A stretch of DNA of 62,146 nucleotides from an uncultured Eubacteriales bacterium. GTDB lineage: Bacteria > Bacillota > Clostridia > Oscillospirales > Oscillospiraceae. The stretch's first letter is position 1; every line of letters starts with the position of its first letter. A model generated the notes under the pieces. It was not told where the DNA came from, did no database searches, and was given only the letters and a program-made list of their open reading frames with translations. Location: positions 1-62,146 of the forward strand of contig URLT01000001.1 of the NCBI GenBank assembly GCA_900548795.1, given 5' to 3'. This document shows, piece by piece, positions 33,144 through 42,229 of this stretch. Both the position numbers and the translations under genes were made by a program.

Positions 33144-33775
33144 AGGAATATCTGGTTCCGACCCGAGACGCCGAGGCGGAGTTCGTCGAAAAGCGTTCGC
33201 GCTTCCTTTCCCACATCTTTTTGGTCAATACGGAGGAGGAGGCGCTGGCGCGGCTGAAGCAGATGCGCGAGACCTATTGGGACGCAACACATAACGTTTA
33301 TGCCTACATCATTCGCGACGGCGCAACGCGGTTTTCCGACGACGGCGAGCCGGGCGGAACGGCCGGTATGCCGGTTTTGCAGGTTTTGCAGCGCGAGGGA
33401 ATGTTCAACGTTCTCTGCGTCGTGACGCGTTATTTCGGCGGCACGCTGCTGGGGGCTGGCGGCCTCGTCCGCGCCTATGCGCACAGCGCCAAGCTCGGAC
33501 TCGACGCCGCAGGGCGCTCCGTCAAGCAGGTTTGGACGCGCGTCCTGCTGCCCATCCCCTATAGCTGGTATGAGCGCGTCAAGCTGGAGGTTCCCGCCTT
33601 CGGCGGCGTGATCGACCAAACCGACTTCGGCGCGGAGATCATGCTGGAGCTGCTGCTGCCGAAAAAGCAGACCGAGCCGTTTTTGAGCCGCATTTTTGAT
33701 CTCACGTCCGGCACCGTCGAGGGGATGCCGGGGGAGGACGAATACCGGGCATTCCCGGTTCAGCCGGAGGCCTGA
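33140..33775 (+). CDS. YigZ / IMPACT-family protein
   Basis: 211 residues. The family signature SDDGEPGGTAGMPVL and the RYFGGTLLGAGGLVRAY stretch are clear; the C-terminal DUF1949-like domain is present. Bacterial YigZ proteins are linked to translation-related stress control by homology to eukaryotic IMPACT, but their activity is poorly defined. An ATGA overlap with hflX suggests coupling to ribosome rescue functions. Confidence 0.93.
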   Translation: MKEYLVPTRDAEAEFVEKRSRFLSHIFLVNTEEEALARLKQMRETYWDATHNVYAYIIRDGATRFSDDGEPGGTAGMPVLQVLQREGMFNVLCVVTRYFGGTLLGAGGLVRAYAHSAKLGLDAAGRSVKQVWTRVLLPIPYSWYERVKLEVPAFGGVIDQTDFGAEIMLELLLPKKQTEPFLSRIFDLTSGTVEGMPGEDEYRAFPVQPEA

Positions 33776-33798
33776 GAGAAGAAAGGGCAGGGAGGAAC

Positions 33799-34815
33799 AT
33801 GACGATTCGCGAGGAGCTGGAACGCCGAGAGCATCTGTTTTTCGACCGGAGGGCGCAATTTTCCGACGCCTCAAGGGGCAGACCCCGCGAGGAGCCGCCC
33901 ACCCAGAACGATATGCGCACCTGCTATCAGCGCGATTCCGACCGCATTCTGCACAGCAAATCGTTTCGCCGCTTGATGCACAAGACGCAGGTCTTCCTCC
34001 AGCCGGAGGGCGACCATTACCGCACGCGCATGACGCATACGCTCGAGGTCGCGCGTATCGCGCGCACCATCACGCGCGCCCTGAGCCTGAACGAGGATCT
34101 TGCGGAGGCCATTGCCTTCGGGCACGATCTCGGGCACACGCCCTTCGGCCACGCCGGGGAGGTCGCGCTCAGCGAGGTGACGGGCAAGCCCTTCCGCCAC
34201 AACGAGCAGTCTCTGCGTGTGGTGGACATCCTCGAAAAGGACGGGCAGGGGCTGAACCTGACCTACGAGGTGCGTATGGGCATCCTCGGGCACAGCCGTC
34301 ACAGCCGTCTGCCGGAGACGCTTGAGGGGCAGATCGTCCGCAAGTCCGACCAGATCGCCTATATCAACCACGACATCGACGACGCCATGCGCGCCGGGAT
34401 CCTGACCGATTCCGACATTCCGCGCCAGATCGCGGACGTGCTGGGCAGCACCCACCGCGACCGCATCAACTCGCTCGTGACCAATATGATCGTGCATACG
34501 CTCCAAAGCGGTGAGCTTGGCATGGATCCCGAGGTCGACGCGACCATGGAGGCGCTGCGCGATTTCATGTTCGAGCGCGTCTATAAAAACCCCGTGGCCA
34601 AGGGAGAGGAGGTCAAGGCGCGGCGCATTTTGCAGGAGCTGTACACCTACTACATCAGTCATCCCGAGGCGCTCCCGGCAGACTTCCAGCCGCAGCTCAG
34701 CTTCGACGGCATGGAGCGCACGGTCTGCGATTATATCGCCGGAATGACCGACAAATACGCAATGTATAAATATGACGAGCTGTTCATTCCGCTTGCGTGG
34801 CAGGTGAGAGGATAA
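33799..34815 (+). CDS. dgt: Deoxyguanosinetriphosphate triphosphohydrolase-like HD protein
   Basis: 338 residues. HD-superfamily dNTPase: the metal-binding His and HD residues are in HTLEVARIART and AFGHDLGHTPFGHAGE, with NEQSLRVVD downstream. It matches the dGTPase-like protein group and would hydrolyse dNTPs to deoxynucleosides and triphosphate. A GGGAGG site precedes ATG 33799. It lies 15 bases before dnaG, an arrangement common in Firmicutes that ties dNTP control to replication. Confidence 0.94.
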   Translation: MTIREELERREHLFFDRRAQFSDASRGRPREEPPTQNDMRTCYQRDSDRILHSKSFRRLMHKTQVFLQPEGDHYRTRMTHTLEVARIARTITRALSLNEDLAEAIAFGHDLGHTPFGHAGEVALSEVTGKPFRHNEQSLRVVDILEKDGQGLNLTYEVRMGILGHSRHSRLPETLEGQIVRKSDQIAYINHDIDDAMRAGILTDSDIPRQIADVLGSTHRDRINSLVTNMIVHTLQSGELGMDPEVDATMEALRDFMFERVYKNPVAKGEEVKARRILQELYTYYISHPEALPADFQPQLSFDGMERTVCDYIAGMTDKYAMYKYDELFIPLAWQVRG

Positions 34816-34830
34816 GAAGGAGGGGAGACC

Positions 34831-36582
34831 ATGGCGTTTTCGCCGGCTTTTTTGGACGAATTGAATCAAAGAAATCCGATCGAGGACGTCGTCGGGCAGT
34901 ATGTTGCGCTGACGCGGCGCGGCAGCAATCTCTTTGGCCTCTGCCCCTTCCACGGCGAAAAAACGCCGTCCTTTTCCGTTGCGCCGGACAAGGGGATCTT
35001 CTATTGCTTCGGCTGCCACAAGGGCGGCGGTGTTGTCAACTTCATCATGGAGATCGAAAACCTCAGTTATCCGGATGCGGTGCGATTTTTGGCCAAGCGC
35101 GCCGGGCTTGAGGTGCCGGAGGACAACGCCGAGCGCTCGCAGTACAAGAAAAAAGAGCGCCTGCTGGCGCTCTGTAAGGCGGCTGCGCGATTTTTCCACG
35201 AGCAGCTAAAAACGCCGCAGGCGCAGAAGGCGCGCGAATATGCGCAGCGGCGCGGCCTCTCGGCCGGGACGATCACGCGCTTCGGCCTTGGCTATGCGCC
35301 AAACGCGTGGGACAGCCTGATCCGCGCCATGACGGCGCTCGGCTTCGAAAAAAGCGAACTGCTTGAGGCCGGATTGGTGCTGGAAAAAAAGGACAAGGGC
35401 ACGTTTTACGACCGGTTTCGCAACCGCCTGATGTTCCCGATCATCGACGTGCGCAACAACGTGATCGGCTTCGGTGGCCGCGTGATGGACGACTCAGAGC
35501 CGAAATACCTGAATTCGTCCGAGACGATCCTCTTCAACAAGCGGCGGAATTTATTCGCGATGAACATCGCAAAAAAGAGCAAGGCCGGCTATATCATCCT
35601 GACCGAGGGCTATATGGACGCGATCGCCCTGCATCAGCACGGCTTTGACTGCGCCGTGGCCTCGCTTGGCACGTCGCTGACGCGCGAGCACGCTGACCTG
35701 CTCTCAAAATATACCAACGAGGTCGTTCTGACCTACGACGGCGACGCTGCCGGGCAGAACGCGACGCAGCGGGCGATCCCGATGCTCGAGAAGGTCGGCC
35801 TGCGCGTGAAGATCCTGCGGATGCGCGGGGCAAAGGATCCGGACGAATTTTTGAAAAAATACGGTGCCGACCGCTTCAAGCTCCTGCTTCGGGAGTGCGA
35901 AAATCAGGCGGAATATCGTCTGCGTTCGCTGCAAATGCGTTACGATCTGTCCGTTGACGAGCAAAAGGTGGAATTTGCCAAGGCTGCAGCGGAGCTTATT
36001 TCCAGCTATAGAACGTCGGTCGAGCGGGAAATCTACGCAACGAGAGCGGCGGAAATGGCCGGGCTGTCTCCTGAGGTTATGAAGCTCGACGTTGCTGCGG
36101 CGCTGAAAAAGCGCACGTTCAGGCAGAAAAAGGAGCAGGAGCGGCGGGATCTGGAAATCGCTGTGAATCGGCAGCCGAAGAGTCGCGAAATTCGCTATGA
36201 CAACCTCCGCTCGGCGATCGCCGAGGAGGATATCCTCAGATTGCTTCTGCGCGAGCCGGTGCTGTTCGACCGAGCGGAGGAGCTGAAGGCCGAGGATTTC
36301 TCCGTGCCGATGTTCGGGCGCGCGTTCGCGGCGCTGCGCGAGCGCTGGCGGCACGATCTGGCTGTTTCGCCGGGCGCGCTGAGCGAGGTGCTCTCACCTG
36401 CGGAAATGGCGCATTTGACGTCGATCCTGCAAAAAACGGACGCGCCGATCTCCGAGCAGGCGATGGACGACTGCCTGCAGATCCTGCGCGAGGAGCGCGT
36501 CAAACAGAATACGGTCGATGCCGAGTTGCTTTTGAAAATGCAGGAGCAGCTCCGCAGGAAAAAAGGTTATGGAGGTACATAA
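34831..36582 (+). CDS. dnaG: DNA primase
   Basis: 583 residues. Lays down RNA primers at the replication fork. The CHC2 zinc finger uses C38, H41, C59 and C62 (GLCPFHGEKTPSFSV ... YCFGCHKGGG). The TOPRIM core shows LTEGYMDAIALHQ and TYDGDAAG. The C-terminal helicase-binding domain is present. The AAGGAGGGG site before ATG 34831 is strong. The final codons overlap the region containing the ribosome site of rpoD. Confidence 0.97.
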   Translation: MAFSPAFLDELNQRNPIEDVVGQYVALTRRGSNLFGLCPFHGEKTPSFSVAPDKGIFYCFGCHKGGGVVNFIMEIENLSYPDAVRFLAKRAGLEVPEDNAERSQYKKKERLLALCKAAARFFHEQLKTPQAQKAREYAQRRGLSAGTITRFGLGYAPNAWDSLIRAMTALGFEKSELLEAGLVLEKKDKGTFYDRFRNRLMFPIIDVRNNVIGFGGRVMDDSEPKYLNSSETILFNKRRNLFAMNIAKKSKAGYIILTEGYMDAIALHQHGFDCAVASLGTSLTREHADLLSKYTNEVVLTYDGDAAGQNATQRAIPMLEKVGLRVKILRMRGAKDPDEFLKKYGADRFKLLLRECENQAEYRLRSLQMRYDLSVDEQKVEFAKAAAELISSYRTSVEREIYATRAAEMAGLSPEVMKLDVAAALKKRTFRQKKEQERRDLEIAVNRQPKSREIRYDNLRSAIAEEDILRLLLREPVLFDRAEELKAEDFSVPMFGRAFAALRERWRHDLAVSPGALSEVLSPAEMAHLTSILQKTDAPISEQAMDDCLQILREERVKQNTVDAELLLKMQEQLRRKKGYGGT

Positions 36583-36583
36583 C

Positions 36584-37729
36584 ATGGAAGAACGGAAACA
36601 GATCGAACAGTCCGGCGCCGAGGATAAGCTGCACGAGAAGCTCCGTCAGCTCCTTGAGAAGGGAAAAAAGGAGAAGAAGCTGACCTCCGCTGAGCTGATC
36701 GACGCGCTCGACTCCATCGACGCCGACGAGAAGCAGACCGACATGATCTATGACGCGCTGGAGGCTGCCGGGATCGAGATCGACGTCAGCGACGTGGTGC
36801 AGCTTCTTCAAAAGCCGGAGGAGCTTTCCCCGAGCGCCGAGGAGCTGAAGCTGGTCGAGGAGGAGAAGCTGCTCGACACCGAGGAGATCTCCGAGACGAT
36901 GAGCGTGAACGACCCGGTTCGTATGTACCTCAAGGAGATCGGGAAAATTCCGCTGCTGACCACCGAGCAGGAGCAGGAGCTGGCCGCCAAGCTGGCCGAC
37001 GGCGACGAGGCGGCCTATGACCGGATGATCGAGTCGAATCTGCGGCTCGTCGTCTCGATCGCCAAGCGTTATGTCGGGCGCGGACTGCCCTTCCTCGATC
37101 TGATCCAAGAGGGGAATCTCGGCCTCATCAAGGCCGTCGGAAAATTTGACCACACCAAGGGTTATAAATTCTCCACCTATGCCACGTGGTGGATCCGTCA
37201 GTCCATCTCGCGCGCAATTGCCGACCACGCGCGCACCATTCGCATTCCGGTGCACATGGTCGAGACGATCAACCGCGTCGCCCGCGCCAATCATGAGCTT
37301 TTGCAAGAGCTCGGGCGCGACCCGACGCCCGAGGAGATCGCGCATCGACTCCAGCTTCCGCTGGAAAAGGTCGAGGAGATCCTCTGCATGTCGCAAGATC
37401 CGATCTCTCTGGAGACGCCGGTCGGCGAGGAGGACGACAGCCACCTCGGCGATTTCATCCCCGACGAGGAGGCCTATGAGCCGGCTGATGCCGCTGCCTT
37501 TGCGCTGCTTCGCGAGCAGCTTGCGGGTGTGCTCAAGACGCTGACGCCGCGCGAGGAGAAGGTGCTCTGCCTCCGCTACGGCCTGACGGACGGGAAAATG
37601 CACACGCTGGAGGAGGTTGGCGAGGAATTCAACGTGACGCGAGAGAGAATCCGTCAAATTGAGGCCAAGGCGCTCAGAAAGCTGCGCCACCCGTCCCGCT
37701 CTAAGGTGCTGCGAGACTTCCTGAATTGA
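36584..37729 (+). CDS. rpoD: Primary sigma factor (sigma-A / RpoD)
   Basis: 381 residues. Region 1.2 (DPVRMYLKEIGKIPLLT), region 2 (IESNLRLVVSIAKRYVGRGL, then FSTYATWWIRQSISRAI for -10 recognition), region 3 and region 4.2 (EEFNVTRERIRQIEAKALRK) for the -35. A short acidic region 1.1 (about residues 1-100) is present. I take ATG 36584, 8 bases after GGAGGT; the upstream ATG 36569 overlaps that site. dnaG-rpoD is the conserved macromolecular synthesis operon. Confidence 0.97.
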   Translation: MEERKQIEQSGAEDKLHEKLRQLLEKGKKEKKLTSAELIDALDSIDADEKQTDMIYDALEAAGIEIDVSDVVQLLQKPEELSPSAEELKLVEEEKLLDTEEISETMSVNDPVRMYLKEIGKIPLLTTEQEQELAAKLADGDEAAYDRMIESNLRLVVSIAKRYVGRGLPFLDLIQEGNLGLIKAVGKFDHTKGYKFSTYATWWIRQSISRAIADHARTIRIPVHMVETINRVARANHELLQELGRDPTPEEIAHRLQLPLEKVEEILCMSQDPISLETPVGEEDDSHLGDFIPDEEAYEPADAAAFALLREQLAGVLKTLTPREEKVLCLRYGLTDGKMHTLEEVGEEFNVTRERIRQIEAKALRKLRHPSRSKVLRDFLN

Positions 37730-37777
37730 GACTTCTGTGCAAAATGTCCAAAATGTCTGAATCATATGAATTTCCTC

Positions 37778-37805
37778 TTGACATTGGCCGAAAAAACTGT
37801 ATCAT
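37778..37805 (+). promoter_or_regulatory. acpP promoter
   Basis: TTGACA (37778-37783), 16-base spacer, TATCAT (37800-37805), in an AT-rich gap between rpoD and acpP. Confidence 0.75.
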
Positions 37806-37858
37806 AGTTGTAGAACTTTTTTCGGAAGCAATTTCCGAAATCGGGGGAAGAGAAACAT

Positions 37859-38095
37859 ATGTACGACAGAATCAGAACCTATCTTTCCGAGCAGCTTGAC
37901 ATTCCCGTCGAGGAAATGTCCCGCGACACCACCTTTGACAGCCTGCATCTTGACTCTCTGGACATGGTCGAAATGATGATGGACATGGAGGAGGAGTTGG
38001 GTGTCGATTTCGAGATGGAAGGCGAGACGGACATCACCACGATCGGCGCGTTGGCCGACTATATTGACGACAAGCTGGCCGAGCTGGATCAGTAA
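37859..38095 (+). CDS. acpP: Acyl carrier protein
   Basis: 78 residues, acidic, four-helix carrier for fatty-acid synthesis. The phosphopantetheine attachment site is S33 in LDSLDMVEMMM, the canonical DSL motif. GGGGGAAG precedes ATG 37859. It stands alone; no fab genes are next to it, and it has its own promoter. Confidence 0.95.
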   Translation: MYDRIRTYLSEQLDIPVEEMSRDTTFDSLHLDSLDMVEMMMDMEEELGVDFEMEGETDITTIGALADYIDDKLAELDQ

Positions 38096-38321
38096 GACCG
38101 AGCTGTCGCCCCGGCCCTGCGCCGGATAAAACAACGGAATCTCTGAGCCGGTCGCCGTCGGCTGAGCAGCAGATTTTTGCAGCTCCGTGCAGCTTCAAAA
38201 GCGGGCAGACCTTCTTCGCTTATGAAGTGCTCAGCCGGAGAAGCAATTCTCGCTTGCGGCTCTCGTCGAGCTGATCAGAGCTTCCAGAATAATCGGAGAA
38301 TTCATCCGGGCTTCGGCCTGT

Positions 38322-38600
38322 GGCAAGGTCGCACTAGTTGGGGAGATAGCGGTGCCCTGTGACCTGCAATCCGCTATAGCAGGAATGAATTCCCGCACGA
38401 GGGCTTGTGCTGTGCCGTCTGTCCGTGTAAGCGGTGTTGAGGGATCGGTCTCGCGCAACGACCTCCCGTGAACCATGTCAGGCGGGGAACCGAGCAGCAT
38501 TAAGCGGATCGGGCCGTGTGCCGTGAGGCAGCCGTTTCTGAGCTGGCTGCATGGGAAACGGGTATGGTATCAGGTTCAGATGCGGGTGTGCGATCTTGCC
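38322..38600 (+). ncRNA. ffs: Signal recognition particle RNA, large bacterial form (scRNA / 6S-L type)
   Basis: The Ffh-binding helix 8 core is unmistakable: GTCAGGCGGGGAACCGAGCA followed by GC, the same length and layout as the E. coli core with a GGGA tetraloop. The 5' half contains the Alu-domain-like segment typical of Bacilli and Clostridia (GGGGAGATAGCGGTGCCC ... ATCCGCTATAGCAGGAATGA). The ends pair over 13 bp with one G-T (GGCAAGGTCGCAC at 38322 with GTGCGATCTTGCC to 38600), which defines the boundaries. It works with Ffh in membrane targeting of nascent proteins. A terminator follows. No clear promoter is seen in the 226 bases after acpP. Confidence 0.93.
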
Positions 38601-38616
38601 ATGGGTCGAAGAACGG

Positions 38617-38661
38617 AAAAACCGAACGGACGTCGTTGAATTGCGACGTCCGTTCGGTTTT
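38617..38661. terminator. Terminator shared by SRP RNA and the permease gene
   Basis: A 15-bp perfect stem (38621-38635 with 38644-38658), preceded by AAAA and followed by TTTTC, so active in both directions between the converging SRP RNA and permease genes. Confidence 0.88.
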
Positions 38662-38679
38662 CTGCTTATGAAAAAATAT

Positions 38680-38697
38680 AATCAAGAATCAGTATCA
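38680..38697. repeat. Half of the dispersed palindromic repeat
   Basis: AATCAAGAATCAGTATCA, one arm of the repeat whose full copies are at 15040-15080 and 59723-59767. Its last three bases form the stop codon (TGA on the minus strand) of the NCS2 permease. Confidence 0.75.
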
Positions 38698-40083
38698 GGT
38701 GTCCTTTTTGCGGTGAAAAATGCCCTTGCGCGACTGGCCTTCTTTCGGGAGAATCAGGTTCAGCAGAACGGCCATGAGCGTTGCAATGACGACCGGGGAC
38801 TTGCCGATGATCATCGTCACGCTCTCGGGAAGCTGACCCAGCGCGCCGCTGGCCTGAGACACGCCGACGCCGAGCGCGGCGGAGAGGCCGACGATGGTCG
38901 TGTTGCGGGCGGAAAGCTCCTGCGAGGCAATGAGCTTCATGCCGGTCATGGCAATCGTGGAGAAGACCGTGACCGTCGCGCCGCCGAGCACGCACTGCGG
39001 AATGGTTCTCAAAATGGCGGAGAATTTCGGAATGATGCCCGCCAGCAGCAAAAATGCGCTGGTCAGCGTGAAGACGGTGCGGTTGATGACCTTATTGGTC
39101 GAGGTGATGCCGACGTTCTGGGAATAGGTCGCCGTCGGCAGGCCGCCGACCAGCGCCGTCAGAATGTTGCCCACGCCGTAGGCAAGGATGCCGCCCTGCA
39201 GCTCGCGATCCTCCGGCTCACGCCCCATTCCGCCAACTGTGACGGCGGTGAAATCGCCGATGGCTTGGATCGAGTTGATCGCGAAGAGCAGCCCCAGCGC
39301 GATGCAGCTCGACAGATCGAAGTGGATGCCGAAATGCAGCGGCTTCGGCATGGAGAACCATGCAGCGTCGGAGACGCCGGAGAAATCCACCATGCCGCAG
39401 CAAAGGGCGACCAGATAGCCAAACACCATGCCCAGAAGGATGGAGGCGAGCTTGCAGATGCCCTTGCCGTATTGATTGAGGAGAATGACGGCGGCCAGCG
39501 TCAGAGCGGCGATCAGCCAGTTCTGCCAGGAGCCATAGACCAGAGCGCTCGTCAGTCCCTTTGAGGCGATCAGCTCGGCGGTATTCGCCGTGCCGCCGGC
39601 CATATAGTTGATGGCCGTGGGATAGAGCGAAAGACCGATCGTAAAGACCACGGTGCCGGTGATGACCGGCGGGAAGAGCTTGCGGATCTGCTTGGTGAAC
39701 AGGCCGACGACCACGGCGACCGCGCCGCCGACCAAAACTGCGCCCGAGATTGCGGCAATGCCGCCCCCGGCCGTTGCAATGGCCTGCATACTGGGCAGAT
39801 AGGCAAAGCTGACGCCCAAAATGACGGGCAGGCCGGAGCCGAAGCGCTTGCCGAGCGGGAAGAGCTGCAGGAGCGTGCAGATGGCGGACATGACGAGCGA
39901 TGTCTGGATCAGCAACACGCTGTCCGAGGCGTCCAGACCGACGGCTTGGGAGATGATGATGGCCGGCGTGACGCAGCCGACGATCATAGCGACGAGGTGC
40001 TCCAGAGCGAGCGAGACGGCAGAGCCGAGCGGTGGCCTGCCATGAAGCTGATAAAGCGCTTCACGGGTGGGGGTACTGCGCAT
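38695..40083 (-). CDS. NCS2-family nucleobase (uracil/xanthine) permease
   Basis: About 462 residues, 12-14 membrane helices. Proton-coupled nucleobase uptake. Family features: start LALEHLVAMIVGCVTPAII, the FTIGLSLYPTAINYMAGG stretch, and the signature region QAIGDFTAVTVGGMGREPED with GLPTATYSQNVG. Xanthine or uracil cannot be distinguished by eye. Start chosen at ATG 40083 (MRSTPTREALYQLHG), 8 bases after AGGAG; ATG 40089 is too near the site. Alone on the minus strand. The stop codon lies in a dispersed repeat half. Confidence 0.93.
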   Translation of the reverse strand: MRSTPTREALYQLHGRPPLGSAVSLALEHLVAMIVGCVTPAIIISQAVGLDASDSVLLIQTSLVMSAICTLLQLFPLGKRFGSGLPVILGVSFAYLPSMQAIATAGGGIAAISGAVLVGGAVAVVVGLFTKQIRKLFPPVITGTVVFTIGLSLYPTAINYMAGGTANTAELIASKGLTSALVYGSWQNWLIAALTLAAVILLNQYGKGICKLASILLGMVFGYLVALCCGMVDFSGVSDAAWFSMPKPLHFGIHFDLSSCIALGLLFAINSIQAIGDFTAVTVGGMGREPEDRELQGGILAYGVGNILTALVGGLPTATYSQNVGITSTNKVINRTVFTLTSAFLLLAGIIPKFSAILRTIPQCVLGGATVTVFSTIAMTGMKLIASQELSARNTTIVGLSAALGVGVSQASGALGQLPESVTMIIGKSPVVIATLMAVLLNLILPKEGQSRKGIFHRKKDT

Positions 40084-40249
40084 GTTCATGTCTCCTTTAT
40101 TCTGTTTTTCTGCTTTCCGGGGACGCACATGGCGGAAAAGAACGGAGACCGCCTGCGCCCTTCCATATTCTTATTGTAACACGAATTGCGGCAAACGCAA
40201 GTGCTTTCTTTTGAAAAAAACGACAGGTGCGGCTTCCGAAAAATTCCGC

Positions 40250-40303
40250 TTGCAATTTATGAATCGATCCGCTATAATGATTCTATCAGGAACGAACCGT
40301 TCC
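40250..40303 (+). promoter_or_regulatory. Promoter with SOS-like inverted repeat ahead of the Y-family polymerase
   Basis: TTGCAA (40250-40255), 17-base spacer, TATAAT (40273-40278). GGAACGAACCGTTCC (40289-40303) is a perfect inverted repeat with a 3-base centre, placed at about +5. It resembles the Gram-positive LexA box (CGAAC-N4-GTTCG) but the half-site spacing is one base longer (GAAC-N5-GTTC), so LexA binding is plausible, not certain. Confidence 0.6.
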
Positions 40304-40322
40304 ATAAAGAGGGGGCGAAACC

Positions 40323-41828
40323 ATGGGGGAGCGGAGCTATCTGGCGATCGATCTGAAGTCGTTTTTCGCCTCGGCGGAGTGCGTCGCGCGGGGACTCGAC
40401 CCGCTCACGACCAACCTCGTCGTTGCCGACGCCTCCCGCACGGAGAAGACCATTTGCCTTGCCGTGACGCCGTCGCTCAAGGCCTTCGGCATTTCCGGCC
40501 GTGCGCGGCTGTTCGAGGTCGTGCAGAGGGTGCGCGAGGTCAACGTTTTGCGCCGCGCCCGTGCGCCGGGGAGAGCATTTGCGGGGAAGTCCTGCTTTGC
40601 GCCGGAGCTGCGCAGTGACCTGTCGCTCGAGCTGGATTATATCATTGCGCCGCCGAAAATGGCGCGGTATATCGACGTCAGCACGCGGGTCTATCAGACC
40701 TATCTGAAATACGTCGCGCCCGAGGACATCCACGTCTATTCCATCGACGAGGTGTTCATCGATGCGACGGCCTACCTCAAGACCTACGGCCTGACGGCGC
40801 GGGAGCTGGCCAAGCGGATGATCGCGGATGTTTTGCGCACCACGGGCATCACGGCCACGGCCGGGATCGGGACGAATCTCTATCTCTGCAAGATCGCCAT
40901 GGACATTCTGGCCAAGCGCACCGAGCCGGACGAAAACGGCGTGCGCATCGCCGAGCTCGACGAGCACGGCTACCGGCGGCAGCTCTGGGAGCATCGCCCG
41001 CTGACGGATTTTTGGCGGCTCGGGCCGGGCTATGCGCGAAAGCTCGAGGCCGCCGGTATGCACACGATGGGCGACATTGCCGCGCGTTCGGAATGGGACG
41101 AGGAATGGTTTTACCGCGCCTTCGGTGTCAATGCGGGTCTGCTGATCGACCATGCGTGGGGTGTTGAGCTTTGCACCCTCGGCGACATTCAGGCTTATCG
41201 CCCGGAGGCGAGCAGCCTCGGCGCAGGGCAGGTGCTGCACTGTCCGTATCCGAATGACAAGGCGCGGCTGATCGTCTGGGAGATGACGGAGCAGCTTGCG
41301 CTCGAGCTGGTGGAAAAACGTCTCGTGACCGATCAGCTTGTGCTGTCGGTTGGCTATGACATTGAAAATTTGAGCGCTCCGGCCGCGCGCGCGGCCTATC
41401 GTGGGGCGGTCGTGCGGGATCATTACGGCCGCTGTGTGCCGAAGCACGCCCACGGCACGGAGGGTCTCGGCCGGCAGACGGCCTCGGCGCGCCTGATGAC
41501 GGCGGCAATACTGCGCCTGTTTGACCGCATCACCGACCCGAAGCTGCTGGTGCGCCGGGTGAACATCACTGCCAACCACGTTTTGCCCGAACGCCTCGCT
41601 GAGGCACGGGAGGAGGCGGTGCAGCTCGACCTGTTCAGCACGCCGCAGGAGCAGCAGCGCCGCGCTGCGCAGGAGGAGGCGGAGCTGCTGCGCGAGAAGC
41701 GGCGGCAGCAGACCGTCGTTGCGCTTCGGCAGCGCTATGGGAAAAACGCGATCCTGAGAGGCAGCAACTTCCTTGACGGCGCGACCATGCGCGAGCGCAA
41801 CGGCCAGATCGGAGGGCACAGGGCATGA
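40323..41828 (+). CDS. Y-family DNA polymerase (UmuC/DinB-like, translesion synthesis)
   Basis: 501 residues. Palm-domain metal motifs AIDLKSFFASAECVARG and YSIDEVFIDAT; the helix-hairpin-helix part GIGTNLYLCKIAMD; little-finger domain after about 330. A beta-clamp binding motif QLDLF at 434-438 ties it to the replisome. Long C-terminal charged tail (AQEEAELLREKRRQQ). Similar polymerases in Firmicutes are carried with a YolD-like partner, as here with ATGA overlap. GGGG-containing site before ATG 40323. Likely damage-inducible given the inverted repeat in the promoter. Confidence 0.93.
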   Translation: MGERSYLAIDLKSFFASAECVARGLDPLTTNLVVADASRTEKTICLAVTPSLKAFGISGRARLFEVVQRVREVNVLRRARAPGRAFAGKSCFAPELRSDLSLELDYIIAPPKMARYIDVSTRVYQTYLKYVAPEDIHVYSIDEVFIDATAYLKTYGLTARELAKRMIADVLRTTGITATAGIGTNLYLCKIAMDILAKRTEPDENGVRIAELDEHGYRRQLWEHRPLTDFWRLGPGYARKLEAAGMHTMGDIAARSEWDEEWFYRAFGVNAGLLIDHAWGVELCTLGDIQAYRPEASSLGAGQVLHCPYPNDKARLIVWEMTEQLALELVEKRLVTDQLVLSVGYDIENLSAPAARAAYRGAVVRDHYGRCVPKHAHGTEGLGRQTASARLMTAAILRLFDRITDPKLLVRRVNITANHVLPERLAEAREEAVQLDLFSTPQEQQRRAAQEEAELLREKRRQQTVVALRQRYGKNAILRGSNFLDGATMRERNGQIGGHRA

Positions 41829-42229
41829 ACCGAAAATATGCTGCGATTCTGGAGCATGAGCGCCGGTATTCCGGCAGGCATCCGCCTATGCCGAACCGCG
41901 AACGCGCAGCGCAGTTTGCACCCTTTTCAGCGCTGAGCGGTTACGAGGATGCCGTGCGGGAAACGGCGCGGCTGACCGACGCGCAGACGGAGCTTTCTGA
42001 AAGCGCGGCGGAGGAGTTGGATAAAAAGCTCCGGCTTCTGCTGGAGGCGATCCCAGAGAGGCCGGAGGTGCGCGTGTGTTATTTTGAGCCGGATGAGCGG
42101 AAGGCGGGCGGGGCATATCGCCTAAAAACGGGCTGCCTGAGACAGATCGACACGGTCACGGGCGAGCTGCGCTTTGTCGACGGGAGCCGCATTCCGCTCG
42201 ACCGCGTGCGGGAGATCGTGCGGGTCTAG
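41825..42229 (+). CDS. YolD-like protein partner of the Y-family polymerase
   Basis: 134 residues. The RERAAQFAPFSALSGYEDAVRET segment is the family hallmark; the C-terminal part (LRQIDTVTGELRFVDGSRIPLD) is the strand-rich half. Overlaps the polymerase gene by 4 bases. Proposed to be an accessory or UmuD-like partner; no protease catalytic residues visible. An IS5-type element begins at its stop codon (CTAG then GGAACC), so the insertion target abuts the end of the gene without disrupting it. Confidence 0.85.
   Translation: MNRKYAAILEHERRYSGRHPPMPNRERAAQFAPFSALSGYEDAVRETARLTDAQTELSESAAEELDKKLRLLLEAIPERPEVRVCYFEPDERKAGGAYRLKTGCLRQIDTVTGELRFVDGSRIPLDRVREIVRV

Noticed and set aside
38096..38321. 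A further RNA gene or promoter between acpP and SRP RNA
   Set aside because: No cloverleaf, terminator or convincing -35/-10 pair could be found by eye.
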